DNA of 64,000 nucleotides from Xaviernesmea oryzae (GCF_900177415.1 NZ_FXAF01000003.1:62001-126000), one strand, 5' to 3'; shown: positions 41,172-50,512, numbered from the stretch's first letter. Notes: a model not told the origin generated them from the letters alone. Made by a program: numbers and translations.

Positions 41172-42191
41172 GTGCAAGCGATCTCGATCGAACGGCCTGG
41201 CGGGCCTGAAGTCCTTCAGGTCATCGAGCAACCCCGCCCGCGGCCGCAGGCGGGGGAGGTTCTTGTAAGGGTCGTGGCGGCCGGGGTTAATCGCCCCGAT
41301 GTGCAGCAGCGGCGCGGGCTTTACCCACCCCCGCCGGATGCGTCCGTCATCCCCGGCCTCGACGTAGCGGGCATCGTCGAGGAAGTTGGCGACGGTGTTG
41401 ACGCGCCGCAGATGGGAGACGCCGTCTGCGCCCTGGTCAACGGTGGTGGATATGCCGAGTTCTGCGTTGTCCCAGCCGTGCAATGCATGCCGGTTCCCAA
41501 GGGCTTAAGCTTCGTCGAGGCCGCTTCGCTCCCGGAAGTCTTTTTCACCGCCTGGAACAATCTGATCTGGCTGGCGCGCCTCGGCCCCGGAGAGGCCCTG
41601 CTCGTTCACGGCGGGACGAGCGGGGTCGGGATGGCGGGCATCCAGCTCGCGAGACATCTTCGGAACGCAACGGTTTTCGCCACCGCCAGCAGCGATGAGA
41701 AACGCGAGGTCTGCAGATCGATCGGCGCAGAGGCGGCCGTCGATTATCGGGGCCTCTGGGACGAGGATATCCGAGCGCTGACGAGAGGCGAGGGGATCGA
41801 CGTCATCCTTGATGGGCAAGCAGGACCCAACACGCAGCGCCAGCTGGATTTGCTCAAAGAAGACGGCAGGCTGGTCTTCATAGCCAGCCATCAGGGCAGT
41901 ACGGCCGAGGTGAATATCCGGGCAATCGTGCGCCGGCGGCTGACGATCACCGGATCAACGCTCCGGCCAAGGCCATCGTCCTACAAGGGAAGGCTTGCGA
42001 AGGATCTGATCGCCGAGGTTTGGCCGCTGCTCGAGGATCGGCGCATCGTCACCCGCATCCATCAGGTCGTTCCGTTCCTGGACGTGCAAGAGGCCCATCG
42101 TATCCTGGACGAAAACCGGCAGATCGGTAAAGTCGTCCTTGCTGTCGATCCGATGCTTGCCGAAACCGTTCCCGTCTCCGGCAAGCGCTAG
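41172..42191 (+). CDS. NAD(P)H:quinone oxidoreductase-like medium-chain dehydrogenase (zinc-free)
   Basis: A 339-residue medium-chain reductase without the structural zinc cysteines, as in the PIG3/quinone oxidoreductase branch. AAGVNRPDVQQRRGLYPPPP, PGLDVAGIVEEVGDGV and LLVHGGTSGVGMAGIQLA (NADPH-binding motif near residue 147) are diagnostic. It reduces quinones or enones with NADPH. The start is a GTG with GCGAAGG upstream. It follows the DUF6282 gene closely and converges on the bicupin copy B gene, with two bases between their stop codons. Confidence 0.86.
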   Translation: MQAISIERPGGPEVLQVIEQPRPRPQAGEVLVRVVAAGVNRPDVQQRRGLYPPPPDASVIPGLDVAGIVEEVGDGVDAPQMGDAVCALVNGGGYAEFCVVPAVQCMPVPKGLSFVEAASLPEVFFTAWNNLIWLARLGPGEALLVHGGTSGVGMAGIQLARHLRNATVFATASSDEKREVCRSIGAEAAVDYRGLWDEDIRALTRGEGIDVILDGQAGPNTQRQLDLLKEDGRLVFIASHQGSTAEVNIRAIVRRRLTITGSTLRPRPSSYKGRLAKDLIAEVWPLLEDRRIVTRIHQVVPFLDVQEAHRILDENRQIGKVVLAVDPMLAETVPVSGKR

Positions 42192-42193
42192 CG

Positions 42194-43114
42194 TCAAGCG
42201 GCCTGGCCTCGGGGCATCGGATAGTCGTCCGCATTGAGGACCCAGCCCGGTTTTGCGGAGAAATCGAGCCTCGGCGGCGCAAAGATGTCGACCAGCTGGT
42301 TGACCCCGGCGGATTCGGCGGTCGTCGTGTGGATGGCAGGTGGCGGTATGACGCAGATCGAGGGCGACTCGCAGTAGAGGTGTTCGTCCTCGCGCCAGAT
42401 ATTCATGTTCGTCGTCCAGGGCCAGCGCAGATGATGGGTGAAGGTGCCGGTCAGCGCCAGCGAGCATTGTTCGAAATCATCGTGATGATGCGGCGAAACC
42501 TTGTCGCGCTCGCGCGGCCCGACACGGGGTGACAGGTAGTTGATCATGAAGGTCGTGCAGCGATAGATCCGTCCGAATCGTGACGGGTCGTCAGGGACAT
42601 CCAGTGTATACCACTTCAACTTGAGGCCGCCGGGCGGCTCAGGCCAGGCTTCGAAGGGCGGTACGTTCGGGTGTGGCCCGCGATACGCCTCGGCATTCGA
42701 TGCCAAATCCGCGAGATCGGCGGACTTTGGGGTAAAGAGCCGGACGATGGTCCCGGCTGTCAGCATCCGGATGGAACTCGCTCCCGGCGGCACGAAGGCG
42801 ACCGAGTATCCGGGGACAATGGTGGCGCCGTCCGCGGTGACAATCTCCACCGAGGTCTCCTTGTCCGGAATGATCACCGCGTATTCGTCCGGCTGGGCCT
42901 CCCGGGAGAAGACGCCGCCTTGCCTTCCGCTGCTGTAGGCGACGACGAAATTCTGCCCACGGCTGATCCAGGTGTCGCCGTTGCCGTCCGCGATCTGAGG
43001 CCTTTCCTCGTAGAACAGCCCGAGCTGCGAGCCGAAAAAGCTGCTGTGGGTCGTCGCGTTGCTCTGCTTTGCGTTGGCCTGCAGGCTCGATCGTGGGTCG
43101 CTCTGGACATACAT
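42194..43114 (-). CDS. Bicupin protein of unknown function, copy B
   Basis: A 306-residue homologue of the 37239-38147 product. It keeps YAVIIPDKETSVEIV and VPGYSVAFVPPGASSI in the first half, and SPHHHDDFEQCSLALTGTF and VIPPPAIHTT in the second, so the probable metal His residues are conserved (with HHH for HYH). The C-terminal WVLNADDYPMP also matches. GAGGAG precedes the ATG. It is transcribed after the BKACE copy B gene with a 33-base gap. The association of bicupin and BKACE in both modules suggests sequential steps. Confidence 0.78.
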   Translation of the reverse strand: MYVQSDPRSSLQANAKQSNATTHSSFFGSQLGLFYEERPQIADGNGDTWISRGQNFVVAYSSGRQGGVFSREAQPDEYAVIIPDKETSVEIVTADGATIVPGYSVAFVPPGASSIRMLTAGTIVRLFTPKSADLADLASNAEAYRGPHPNVPPFEAWPEPPGGLKLKWYTLDVPDDPSRFGRIYRCTTFMINYLSPRVGPRERDKVSPHHHDDFEQCSLALTGTFTHHLRWPWTTNMNIWREDEHLYCESPSICVIPPPAIHTTTAESAGVNQLVDIFAPPRLDFSAKPGWVLNADDYPMPRGQAA

Positions 43115-43147
43115 CTGGCATCTCCTCTTTCGTTGTCGAAGGTTTGG

Positions 43148-44041
43148 TCAGATCGCCTTTGGAAGCTGTTTTGTCAGCCCCAGGATCTCGCGGGCTTCTG
43201 CGGGCGTTGCGATCGTGCCGCCCAGCTCCTTCAGGATGCGCACGGCCTTCTTCACCAGGACGGTGTTGCTTTCCGCCAGGACGCCCTTTTCGAGATAGAT
43301 ATTGTCCTCCAGTCCGACCCGGACGTGGCCACCCAATAGCCAGGCCTGCGCCAGCATGGGAAACTCCCAGCGCCCGACGCCGAAAGCGGCCCAATTCGAG
43401 CCCGCAGGCAGAAGCGACTTCATGTAGAGCAGGGTTTCCGGTGTCGCGATCGCGCCGTAACGGACACCGAGCACGATCTGAAACAGCGCCGGTACGTCTA
43501 ACCGTCCTTCCTGAATGAAGTGATTGGCGAGCTGGATATCGCCGCTATCGAAGACCTCCAATTCGGGCAGCACGCCCGCCTCGCGGATCAGGTCGCTCAT
43601 GATGGCGAGATTGCGCGGCGTGTTGATGACCACGGATGAACCCGAATACATCGTGTTGAGGTCGAGGCTGCATATTTCGGGTCGCAGCGCCACTATATGC
43701 TCCACCCGGCGCTCGGGGCGCGTGAGCGTGGTGCCGGGCGCTGCAACGCTCGGATCGTCGTCGCCCGGAATGAAGCGGCCCCCGGGGCCGGTTGTGAGAT
43801 TGATGATGACGTCCTCGTCCGCAGCGCGCAGCCGCTGCACGACCTCCGTATAGTGCTCCAGTTCCATGCTCGGTCTGCCATCCGGATGCCGGACATGGAT
43901 ATGGACGATCGCCGCCCCGGCGCGAACCGCATCCAGGCAGGCCTCTGCGATCTGTTCCGGCGTTATCGGCAGAAAGGGGGTCTGGGAGGGGCTCGTTATG
44001 TTGCCGGTCACGGCGCAGGTGATGATGGTAGGGTCGGTCAA
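43148..44041 (-). CDS. BKACE family 3-keto acid cleavage enzyme, copy B
   Basis: A 297-residue BKACE (DUF849) enzyme. His47 and His49 (VHIHVRHPDGRPS) bind the metal, INLTTGPGG forms a substrate loop, and VRVGLEDNIYLEKG carries the C-terminal Glu. The Asp/His sector that decides the keto-acid side chain differs from copy A, so the substrates probably differ. The start appears to be TTG at 44041, as no ATG fits; AAGGAAGG lies upstream, spaced suitably. It is divergent from the aldolase copy B gene, with two palindromes between. Confidence 0.84.
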   Translation of the reverse strand: MTDPTIITCAVTGNITSPSQTPFLPITPEQIAEACLDAVRAGAAIVHIHVRHPDGRPSMELEHYTEVVQRLRAADEDVIINLTTGPGGRFIPGDDDPSVAAPGTTLTRPERRVEHIVALRPEICSLDLNTMYSGSSVVINTPRNLAIMSDLIREAGVLPELEVFDSGDIQLANHFIQEGRLDVPALFQIVLGVRYGAIATPETLLYMKSLLPAGSNWAAFGVGRWEFPMLAQAWLLGGHVRVGLEDNIYLEKGVLAESNTVLVKKAVRILKELGGTIATPAEAREILGLTKQLPKAI

Positions 44042-44120
44042 GCGTCGCTTTCCTTCCTTCGCGTGTCATGTCCTACCCGCTCGCATCCGAAGCCGCCGAT
44101 AACAATGCTTATCGCCGGAC

Positions 44121-44174
44121 GTTTCGCTCTTAGAAACGTTCGGCAATCCCGGCTTTCGTTCCGCAGCGAGAAAC
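44121..44174. promoter_or_regulatory. IclR operator candidates between BKACE and aldolase copy B
   Basis: GTTTCGCTCTTAGAAAC (44121-44137) and GTTCCGCAGCGAGAAAC (44158-44174) match the perfect palindrome at 40111-40127 in its outer GTTTC / GAAAC half-sites or at 14 of 17 positions. Centres are 37 bp apart. The region drives genes in both directions. Confidence 0.55.
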
Positions 44175-44240
44175 GGCGGTACAATTGGCTTCGCAGTTCG
44201 GCTTGCCTCCCGCTAGGAGCAATCATCGAAAGGCAGGCAA

Positions 44241-45014
44241 ATGACAGAACAGCGTCCCCACTTCAGTACATTCCGCCAGCGCCTGCTGGCCCGCGAGCGG
44301 ATGTTCGGCACCTTCCTCAAGCTCCCCACCACGCAGGTGATCGAGATCCTCGGCCCGGTCGGCTACGACTTCGTCGTCATCGATCAGGAGCATGCGCCGC
44401 TCGATCGCCACACCACGGATATGATGATCTTTGCCGCAAGGGCGTCGAACATCGCGCCGATCGTGCGCGTCGGTGATTTCAGCGACGCGAATATCCTCTC
44501 GGTGCTGGATTGCGGGGCGGTGGGCATCATGGTTCCCCACGTCACGACGGTCGAAAAGGCGCAGACGATTGCCCGCGCCTGCCGCTATGCGCGCGGCGCC
44601 CGCGGCTTCGCAGGGCTTACCCGTGCCAGTAATTGGGGCTCTGTCGGCAGCATACGCCACATGGCCATCCAGGATCAGCAAGTGACGTGCATTGCGATGA
44701 TCGAAGACCTCGAAGCGGTCGATCGAGCGGCCGATATCGCCGCGGTCGATGGCATCGACGCCCTGTTCGTCGGGCGGGGTGACCTCACGGCCTCTTTTGG
44801 GGACGATCCCGATGCCGATGCAAAAGTTGCAGACCTCACGAGCAGAGTGGCGGCTGCTGCCCGCGAAGCGGGTGTTTCCCTGATGTTGTTGCCGACCAGC
44901 AAAACCGACCTTGCCTTTGCCAAGGAACTCGGCGCGAGGGCCATGTTGGTATCGAGCGACCACGGCTTCATCCGGTCGGCCGCGAGCGCGGCGCTGAAGG
45001 ACTACTCTGACTGA
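44241..45014 (+). CDS. HpcH/HpaI aldolase family protein, copy B
   Basis: A 257-residue aldolase-fold protein parallel to that at 30882-31661. YDFVVIDQEHAPLDR holds the active-site His, APIVRVGDFS the Arg, MIEDLEAVDRAADIAAVDGI the metal Glu and ALFVGRGDLTASFG the metal Asp. Both copies share the start FRQR-L-RE and the KTPTT / KLPTT segment. It should cleave a hydroxy-oxo acid or related aldol. AGGCAGG precedes the ATG. It is followed after 86 bases by an SDR gene. Confidence 0.87.
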   Translation: MTEQRPHFSTFRQRLLARERMFGTFLKLPTTQVIEILGPVGYDFVVIDQEHAPLDRHTTDMMIFAARASNIAPIVRVGDFSDANILSVLDCGAVGIMVPHVTTVEKAQTIARACRYARGARGFAGLTRASNWGSVGSIRHMAIQDQQVTCIAMIEDLEAVDRAADIAAVDGIDALFVGRGDLTASFGDDPDADAKVADLTSRVAAAAREAGVSLMLLPTSKTDLAFAKELGARAMLVSSDHGFIRSAASAALKDYSD

Positions 45015-45100
45015 CGACCTCGTCCTACGAATAGAGAGCAAGCACGACAATGCGCTTGAGCCGGATGCGAACGATCATCGGCTCAAGTCAGGGAGGGGAA

Positions 45101-45862
45101 ATGACTGGCATCGAGATTCCCGAGCTGAGCGTTCCGAACGTGGCGCTGGTTACCGGCGCAAACAGCGGGATCGGTCGGGCGACGGCAGCGCGTCTCGCGG
45201 ACATGGGCACCACTGTCATAGTCGGCTACAACAGCCGGCGGGAAATGGCGGAGGAGGTCGTCAGTAGCCTGCAAGGCCGCGGCCACGTCGCCATCCGCAT
45301 CGCGATCGATGATCCGAAGTCCGTGACCGACGCGGCCGCCGCTGTCCGCGGGAAGTTCGACAGTCTTGACGCCCTGATAAATTGCGGAGGTGCGACAACT
45401 CCGGTTGCAGCCGATGATCTCAATGCGCTCACCGACGACATCTTCGACCGGGCGCTCGCGATAAACCTGAGAGGACCCTTCGCCATGGTCCGCGCCTTCC
45501 GCCCATTGCTGGAGCGGGGCAACGGTGCCGCGATCGTCAACATTTCCTCGATCGCGGCGCGAACCGGCGTGGGGAGCAGCCTCGCCTATATCGCCGCCAA
45601 GGGAGGGCTGGACGCGCTTACCATTGCGCTTGCCAAGGTGCTCGCACCAAAGATCCGTGTCTTTTCCGTCTCGCCTGCCGGCGTGGACACCGATTTCGTT
45701 CCCAACCGTACCCGTGATCAGCTGCAGAAGGTCGCGGAAAGGCTTCCCCTCGGCAGGGTCACCACCCCGGACGACGTCGCGCGGGCGGTGATAGCCTGCG
45801 TCGTCCATCTCACGAGTTCGACAGGTATCGTCGTTCCGGTGGACGAAGGGCGCCATCTTTGA
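45101..45862 (+). CDS. SDR family oxidoreductase, module B
   Basis: A 253-residue classical short-chain dehydrogenase. TGANSGIG at residues 18-25, catalytic Ser150, Tyr163 and Lys167 (YIAAK) are all present. NCGG replaces NNAG, recalling NCAA in the module A SDR. The start at 45101 is supported by GGGAGGGG; the frame extends to 45050 without a site. Last gene of module B; a 250-base gap with no visible gene or terminator follows before the TctB gene. Confidence 0.87.
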   Translation: MTGIEIPELSVPNVALVTGANSGIGRATAARLADMGTTVIVGYNSRREMAEEVVSSLQGRGHVAIRIAIDDPKSVTDAAAAVRGKFDSLDALINCGGATTPVAADDLNALTDDIFDRALAINLRGPFAMVRAFRPLLERGNGAAIVNISSIAARTGVGSSLAYIAAKGGLDALTIALAKVLAPKIRVFSVSPAGVDTDFVPNRTRDQLQKVAERLPLGRVTTPDDVARAVIACVVHLTSSTGIVVPVDEGRHL

Positions 45863-46112
45863 CGCGAAGGATACAGGGTTCCCGGCGCGCCGACTCTCGA
45901 TTGCTGTCGTGACGCTGGTCCGGCACTGTTCATCTTCATCTGGCGAAACACGGCCATTGCAGCGTTGCCACGCTTCGTCGGCTCTGCATTGATCAACCAC
46001 ATGGACAACTTGCGGAGCGCATCGCGCCGATCGCTCCATTCTACTGAACGGGTCTTGCTGCTCGCATATGTTACGATGGCGAGACCACTTATTCTGATGG
46101 CGGGGGGAGCGA

Positions 46113-46577
46113 ATGAAGCTTAGCCAGGACGTCCTACTCGGGCTTTTTTTCACGGTCATCGGGGCTGTATCGGCCTTGATTGCAACACATTATCCATTCG
46201 GTACCTCCAGCCGAATGGGACCCGGCTACTTTCCGATCATCGTATCGGGCCTGCTCGTCGTCACCGGCCTTCTGGTCCTTCTTCGAGCGCGGCTGGCATC
46301 GTCGGAACCGTTGCCGGTCATCGGATGGAAACCGCTCGTCATCGTTCCGGCCGCGATTGTGATCTTCGGGTTGGTCATCGAGCCGCTCGGCTTGCCGCTC
46401 GCAGTCCTGCTTCTGACGATCCTGAGCGCGACGACGAGCGTCAAATTCCGGCTCGACTGGAGAGCCTTCGCCGGATCGCTTGTCTTCGCCGCCTTCTGCT
46501 CCGTCCTGTTCGTGGAGTTGCTCGGCCTGCCCGTTCCCATTGTCGGGAATTGGCTGCAGGCGGTTGGTTCTTACTAA
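46113..46577 (+). CDS. tctB: Tripartite tricarboxylate transporter small permease TctB
   Basis: A 154-residue membrane protein with four hydrophobic segments (about 7-25, 41-60, 75-110 and 118-140). YPFGTSSRMGPGYFPIIVSG is the TctB signature. It is the small membrane partner of TctA. GGGGGGAG precedes the ATG. It begins an operon with tctA, and a binding-protein gene lies downstream. Confidence 0.86.
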   Translation: MKLSQDVLLGLFFTVIGAVSALIATHYPFGTSSRMGPGYFPIIVSGLLVVTGLLVLLRARLASSEPLPVIGWKPLVIVPAAIVIFGLVIEPLGLPLAVLLLTILSATTSVKFRLDWRAFAGSLVFAAFCSVLFVELLGLPVPIVGNWLQAVGSY

Positions 46578-46592
46578 TATCTCGGATTTGCC

Positions 46593-48098
46593 ATGGACAT
46601 CTTCAGCGGACTGATTCTCGGGTTCTCGACCGCAACCACGGCGTCGAACTTCCTCTACTGTTTTTTGGGAGTTCTTCTCGGCACGGCGGTGGGTGTTCTG
46701 CCCGGCCTCGGGCCGATCGCCACCATCTCGATGCTGCTGCCGTTCACGTTCGGCCTGCCGGTGGACACCGCACTCATCATGCTTGCGGGCATTTTTTACG
46801 GCTCTCAGTACGGCGGCTCCACGACGGCCATCCTGATGAATCTGCCGGGTGAGGCATCCTCCGTCGTCACGACGCTCGACGGTCACGAGATGGCCAAGCA
46901 AGGCAAAGCTGGTCGGGCATTGGCGGCCGCCGCGATCGGCAGCTTCTTCGCCGGCACCGTCGGCACGCTTTTCATAGCCATATCGGCACCCCTCCTGGCG
47001 AGCTTCGCGCTCACCTTCGGACCTGCGGAATATTTCTCGCTCATCGTGCTCGGCCTCATCACCTCGATGGTACTGGCAAGCGGATCCCTGTTGACCGCTT
47101 TCGGCATGGCCCTTCTCGGCATCATCCTGGGGATGATCGGCACCGACATCAATTCGGGCGCCGCGCGCTACACATTCGGTTCTCCCAATCTCTTGGACGG
47201 GCTAGATTTTGTCGTCGTCGCCACGGGCATATTCGGTCTGGGAGACGTGCTTGCCAATCTGGAGAACGAGCGCGGCCGGGTGGCCGGCGTGGCTGCGGTC
47301 AGCAGCCTGTTTCCCACCCGTGAGGATTGGGGCCGGATGTTCGCACCGATCCTGCGCGGTACCGGCCTCGGTGTCTTGCTCGGCGTGCTGCCGGGCGCCG
47401 GCGTTCTGCTGGCTTCCTTTTCCGCCTATGCGCTGGAGAAGAAGGTCTCACGGCGTCCCGAGGAGTTCGGCAAGGGAGCGATCGAAGGCGTCGCGGCACC
47501 CGAGGCGGCCAACAATGCCGCGGCGCAAACCTGTTTCATCCCGATGCTGACGCTTGGCCTTCCCGGAACGGCGACCATGGCCCTGATGATCGGTGCGCTG
47601 GTCGTTCAGGGCGTCCAGCCCGGGCCGGAAATCCTCTCGCAACAGCCGGCATTGTTCTGGGGGCTGGTCGTCTCCATGTGGCTCGGCAACCTGATGCTCC
47701 TGTTCCTGAACCTTCCGCTGGTCGGCATGTGGGCCAAGCTGATCTCGGTGCCCTATCATTTCCTGTTCCCGGTGATCTGCGTCTTCATTGCGATCGGCGT
47801 CTACAGCATCAACAACAACGTTTTCGACGTCTACCTGATGGCGCTGTTCGGCGTGCTCGGTTACTTCTTCAAGAAGCTGGGGGCGGAACCTGCGCCTTTG
47901 ATCCTGGCCATGATTCTGGGTCCCATGGCAGAAGAATACCTGCGCCGGACGCTGCTGATCTCCCATGGAGATGCGACCGTCTTCCTTACAAGTCCACTCA
48001 GCCTCGGGACGCTTGTCGTTGCCGGCCTGCTTCTCCTTTCGATCGTCTCGCCGCGCTTCCGCAGGGTACGTGAGGAAGGACTGCAGGAAGCGGACTGA
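46593..48098 (+). CDS. tctA: Tripartite tricarboxylate transporter large permease TctA
   Basis: A 501-residue inner-membrane permease with about twelve segments. [40 protein letters not shown] and [24 protein letters not shown] are diagnostic for TctA. It carries Na+- or H+-coupled uptake of carboxylates delivered by the periplasmic binding protein. The ribosome site is weak and the gene lies 15 bases after tctB, so coupling is likely. The substrate may feed module B, next to which it lies. Confidence 0.89.
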   Translation: MDIFSGLILGFSTATTASNFLYCFLGVLLGTAVGVLPGLGPIATISMLLPFTFGLPVDTALIMLAGIFYGSQYGGSTTAILMNLPGEASSVVTTLDGHEMAKQGKAGRALAAAAIGSFFAGTVGTLFIAISAPLLASFALTFGPAEYFSLIVLGLITSMVLASGSLLTAFGMALLGIILGMIGTDINSGAARYTFGSPNLLDGLDFVVVATGIFGLGDVLANLENERGRVAGVAAVSSLFPTREDWGRMFAPILRGTGLGVLLGVLPGAGVLLASFSAYALEKKVSRRPEEFGKGAIEGVAAPEAANNAAAQTCFIPMLTLGLPGTATMALMIGALVVQGVQPGPEILSQQPALFWGLVVSMWLGNLMLLFLNLPLVGMWAKLISVPYHFLFPVICVFIAIGVYSINNNVFDVYLMALFGVLGYFFKKLGAEPAPLILAMILGPMAEEYLRRTLLISHGDATVFLTSPLSLGTLVVAGLLLLSIVSPRFRRVREEGLQEAD

Positions 48099-48178
48099 CC
48101 GGAAAGGAAGGCGATCAAACCCGTCGGGGAAGGAGGGCCTGCGCCGACCCGACCCAACAGTCAACCTCAGGAGCCATC

Positions 48179-48805
48179 ATGCAACAGGATGCCGCAACGC
48201 GCCTTCAAACCTTTCTCGATCGCGAGGATCTGTTCGATCTCGTCCGCCGGGAGCGTTTCGCCCGCGACCAGCGTCGTTTCGACGTCATGAGCGCATGTTT
48301 TCACCGCGACGCCCAGGTCCGTACGAGTTGGTACGACGGACATGGCGGGGAAGCATATGTGGAAGCGACCCGCAAATGGATGAGCGCGACCGGCAACAGC
48401 AAGCATTGGGTGTTCCCGGCTTTCGCGCGGATGGCCGGCGATCGGGCGACGGTGGAAAGTCCTGCGATGATCTTCAACCGTGCGCGGCTGGAAGGCGTGG
48501 AGGTCGACGTTCACGTCTTCTGCCGCTTCTTCTCCCGCGCCGTGCGCGAGACGGGCACGTGGAAGCTGATGAGTTTCGAAGTGCTGTTCGAGAGGGATGT
48601 GATGAAACCGGTCAATCCCTCGGAGGCGCTTCCCGTCGACTGGTCGGCTCTGTCAGCGATGCGGCCGTCCTACAAGTTCTTGACCTATATCCAGCATGTG
48701 CGAGGCGTGAAGGTTAATCCCGATCTGCTGGGGGACGACAGGCCGGACGAGCTCAGCGCGTTTCATGCCGGCGAAGAGGACTGGCTTGCCGGGAGCGATG
48801 GCTGA
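48179..48805 (+). CDS. NTF2-like (SnoaL-type) protein
   Basis: A 208-residue protein with a SnoaL/NTF2-like cone fold in the first about 150 residues: EDLFDLVRRERFARDQRRFD, FHRDAQVRTSWYDGHG and HVFCRFFSRAVRETGTWKLM. Such proteins are small isomerases, dehydratases or ring-hydroxylase-like subunits. The C-terminal 50 residues (PSYKFLTYIQHVRGVKVNPD) are typical of a dehydratase-like subgroup. CAGGAG precedes the ATG. It lies between the permease and binding-protein genes of the transporter, so it probably acts on the imported compound. Confidence 0.75.
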   Translation: MQQDAATRLQTFLDREDLFDLVRRERFARDQRRFDVMSACFHRDAQVRTSWYDGHGGEAYVEATRKWMSATGNSKHWVFPAFARMAGDRATVESPAMIFNRARLEGVEVDVHVFCRFFSRAVRETGTWKLMSFEVLFERDVMKPVNPSEALPVDWSALSAMRPSYKFLTYIQHVRGVKVNPDLLGDDRPDELSAFHAGEEDWLAGSDG

Positions 48806-48930
48806 TCGACCGGTTTAAGCCGGCGGCCGTTCCAAAGGACGAAATGGCCGCAGTCAACGGTTCTTCGCAAAGCCTGGACGCGCTAGGTTTTGGCCGGAGA
48901 ACTCGATCTAACGAGTGGGGAGGAGCAACA

Positions 48931-49905
48931 ATGAACAGACGTGAATTTATCGTATTGGGGGGAGCCGTTGCCGCGCTGGCGACGAGCAGAGTAACGCTTG
49001 CGGCGGATTGGCCGAACAAATCGGTCGTGGTCATCTCCGCTTACCCGCCTGGCGGCACGAGCGATATCATCGCGCGCCTTGTGGCCGATCTCCTGACGGC
49101 GAAATTCGGTCAGCAGTTCGTCATCGAAAACCTCGCCGGCGCGGCCGGTGCGCTGGCAGGCGGGAAGCTCGCGCGCTCGGCGCCGGACGGCTACACGATC
49201 CTCGTCAGCGGCAGCGCGCCGATTGCGGCCAACAAGGTCGTGCAGACGAACCTCGCCTATGACCCCGAGGCGGATTTCACGCCGATAACGATCGTGGCCG
49301 AAAGCCCGGCATTGCTTACCGCAAGCGCCAAGGCTCCGGCAAAGACGCTTCAGGAGCTGATCGCCTATGCGAAAGCCAATCCGGGGAAGGTGAACATCGG
49401 CAATCCGGGTGCTGGCACGAAGGGTCATATCTGTGCCGCGCTCATCGGTTTGCAGACCGGCATCGAATTGAACCATATTCCCTACAAGGGTTCACCGCCG
49501 TTGCTGGCCGATCTCCTGGGCGGGCATATCGACTTCGCGCTCGATGCTCCGTCCAACTACCTTCCGCACATCAAGGACGGAAAAATCCACGGCGTCGCGG
49601 TGACCTCGGCGCATCGGATCGGCGAGCTGCCCGATGTCCAGACGGTCGCGGAACAAGGGCTCAAGGATTACGAACAAACCCTTTGGTTCGGCGCTGTCGG
49701 CCCCAAGGGCATGCCCGCGGATATCGTGAGCGCAATTCAAAAAACCATCAAGGATTGGATCGATACGCCCGCGGCCAAGGAAAAGCTGGCATCGCTCGGC
49801 CTTACCGCCGTCGCCAATACCCCCGAGGAGATGCGAAGCGAGATGGCCCGGGAGATCGAATCGATCAAGCCATTGGTTACTGCGGGTCTCGTGCAGCCGA
49901 GCTGA
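48931..49905 (+). CDS. tctC: Tripartite tricarboxylate transporter substrate-binding protein (Bug/TctC family)
   Basis: A 324-residue periplasmic binding protein. The signal MNRREFIVLGGAVAALATSR is Tat-like (RREF), with cleavage around LAAD (residue 25). The mature protein begins WPNKSVVVISAYPPGGTSD, the Bug-family phosphate/carboxylate loop; NIGNPGAGTKGHICAALI and IPYKGSPPLLADLLGGHIDF follow. It pairs with tctBA upstream. The start follows GGGGAGGAG; a longer frame is not supported. A long hairpin 31 bases after the stop likely ends the transcript. Confidence 0.88.
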   Translation: MNRREFIVLGGAVAALATSRVTLAADWPNKSVVVISAYPPGGTSDIIARLVADLLTAKFGQQFVIENLAGAAGALAGGKLARSAPDGYTILVSGSAPIAANKVVQTNLAYDPEADFTPITIVAESPALLTASAKAPAKTLQELIAYAKANPGKVNIGNPGAGTKGHICAALIGLQTGIELNHIPYKGSPPLLADLLGGHIDFALDAPSNYLPHIKDGKIHGVAVTSAHRIGELPDVQTVAEQGLKDYEQTLWFGAVGPKGMPADIVSAIQKTIKDWIDTPAAKEKLASLGLTAVANTPEEMRSEMAREIESIKPLVTAGLVQPS

Positions 49906-49935
49906 GGCGGACCGGGCATGTGAATGGGGTTGGGG

Positions 49936-49975
49936 CGAGGCGGCATCGCAGCCGGGCCGGTAAGATGCCGCCTCG
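49936..49975 (+). terminator. Hairpin after the Bug/TctC gene
   Basis: Perfect 12-bp arms, CGAGGCGGCATC and GATGCCGCCTCG, with a 16-base loop. The tail is ATCCTTTGG, so T-richness is modest; it may be a weak terminator or an mRNA-stabilising stem. Confidence 0.6.
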
Positions 49976-50032
49976 ATCCTTTGGCCCCGCCGAGTGTCCC
50001 CGGCAAACAGATACAAGGATAAACTGCGCTGC

Positions 50033-50512
50033 ATGAGCAAACCTCTTACCCTGACCGTCAATGGCCGGGATCATGACCTGGATGTATCTGGCACGACGCC
50101 TCTGCTGGACGTGTTGCGGAACAGTCTCGGGCTGAAGGGCAGCCGATATGGCTGCGGGCTGGAACAATGCGGCGCCTGTATGGTGCTGATCGACGGTGCG
50201 GCCGAATATTCCTGCAGCCGCGAGGTCGGCACGCTTGCGGGGTACTCTATCACGACGGTCGAGGGTCTCGGCACCATGGAGGCATTGCACCCGCTTCAGC
50301 AAGCCTTTCTCGACGAGCAGGCGGGACAGTGCGGTTACTGCCTGTCCGGGATCCTGATTGCGGCCAAGGCTTTTCTTGACCGAAATCCGGACCCTACACG
50401 CGCCGAAGTCGCTGCGGCGCTGGACAGGAACCTCTGCCGCTGCGGTTCCCATCCGCGCATCCTGCGCGCGGTGCTCAGGGCGGCTGCCGTGATGCGCCGG
50501 CAGGTGGCTTGA
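50033..50512 (+). CDS. 2Fe-2S subunit of a molybdenum hydroxylase
   Basis: A 159-residue ferredoxin-type subunit of the xanthine dehydrogenase family. The N-terminal plant-type cluster is CGLEQCGACMVLIDG plus a later Cys, and the C-terminal cluster is CGYCLSG with CRCGSHPRI. It passes electrons from the molybdenum subunit to an external acceptor. The ATG at 50033 lies 13 bases from AAGGA; a GTG at 49994 in frame is less likely. The next gene starts within its stop (TGATG). No FAD subunit is present, as in IorAB/NicAB-type enzymes. Confidence 0.87.
   Translation: MSKPLTLTVNGRDHDLDVSGTTPLLDVLRNSLGLKGSRYGCGLEQCGACMVLIDGAAEYSCSREVGTLAGYSITTVEGLGTMEALHPLQQAFLDEQAGQCGYCLSGILIAAKAFLDRNPDPTRAEVAAALDRNLCRCGSHPRILRAVLRAAAVMRRQVA

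Noticed and set aside
45863..46112. The 250-bp gap between module B and tctB was checked for a small gene, promoter or terminator.
   Set aside because: No coding frame, strong hairpin or palindrome was convincing.
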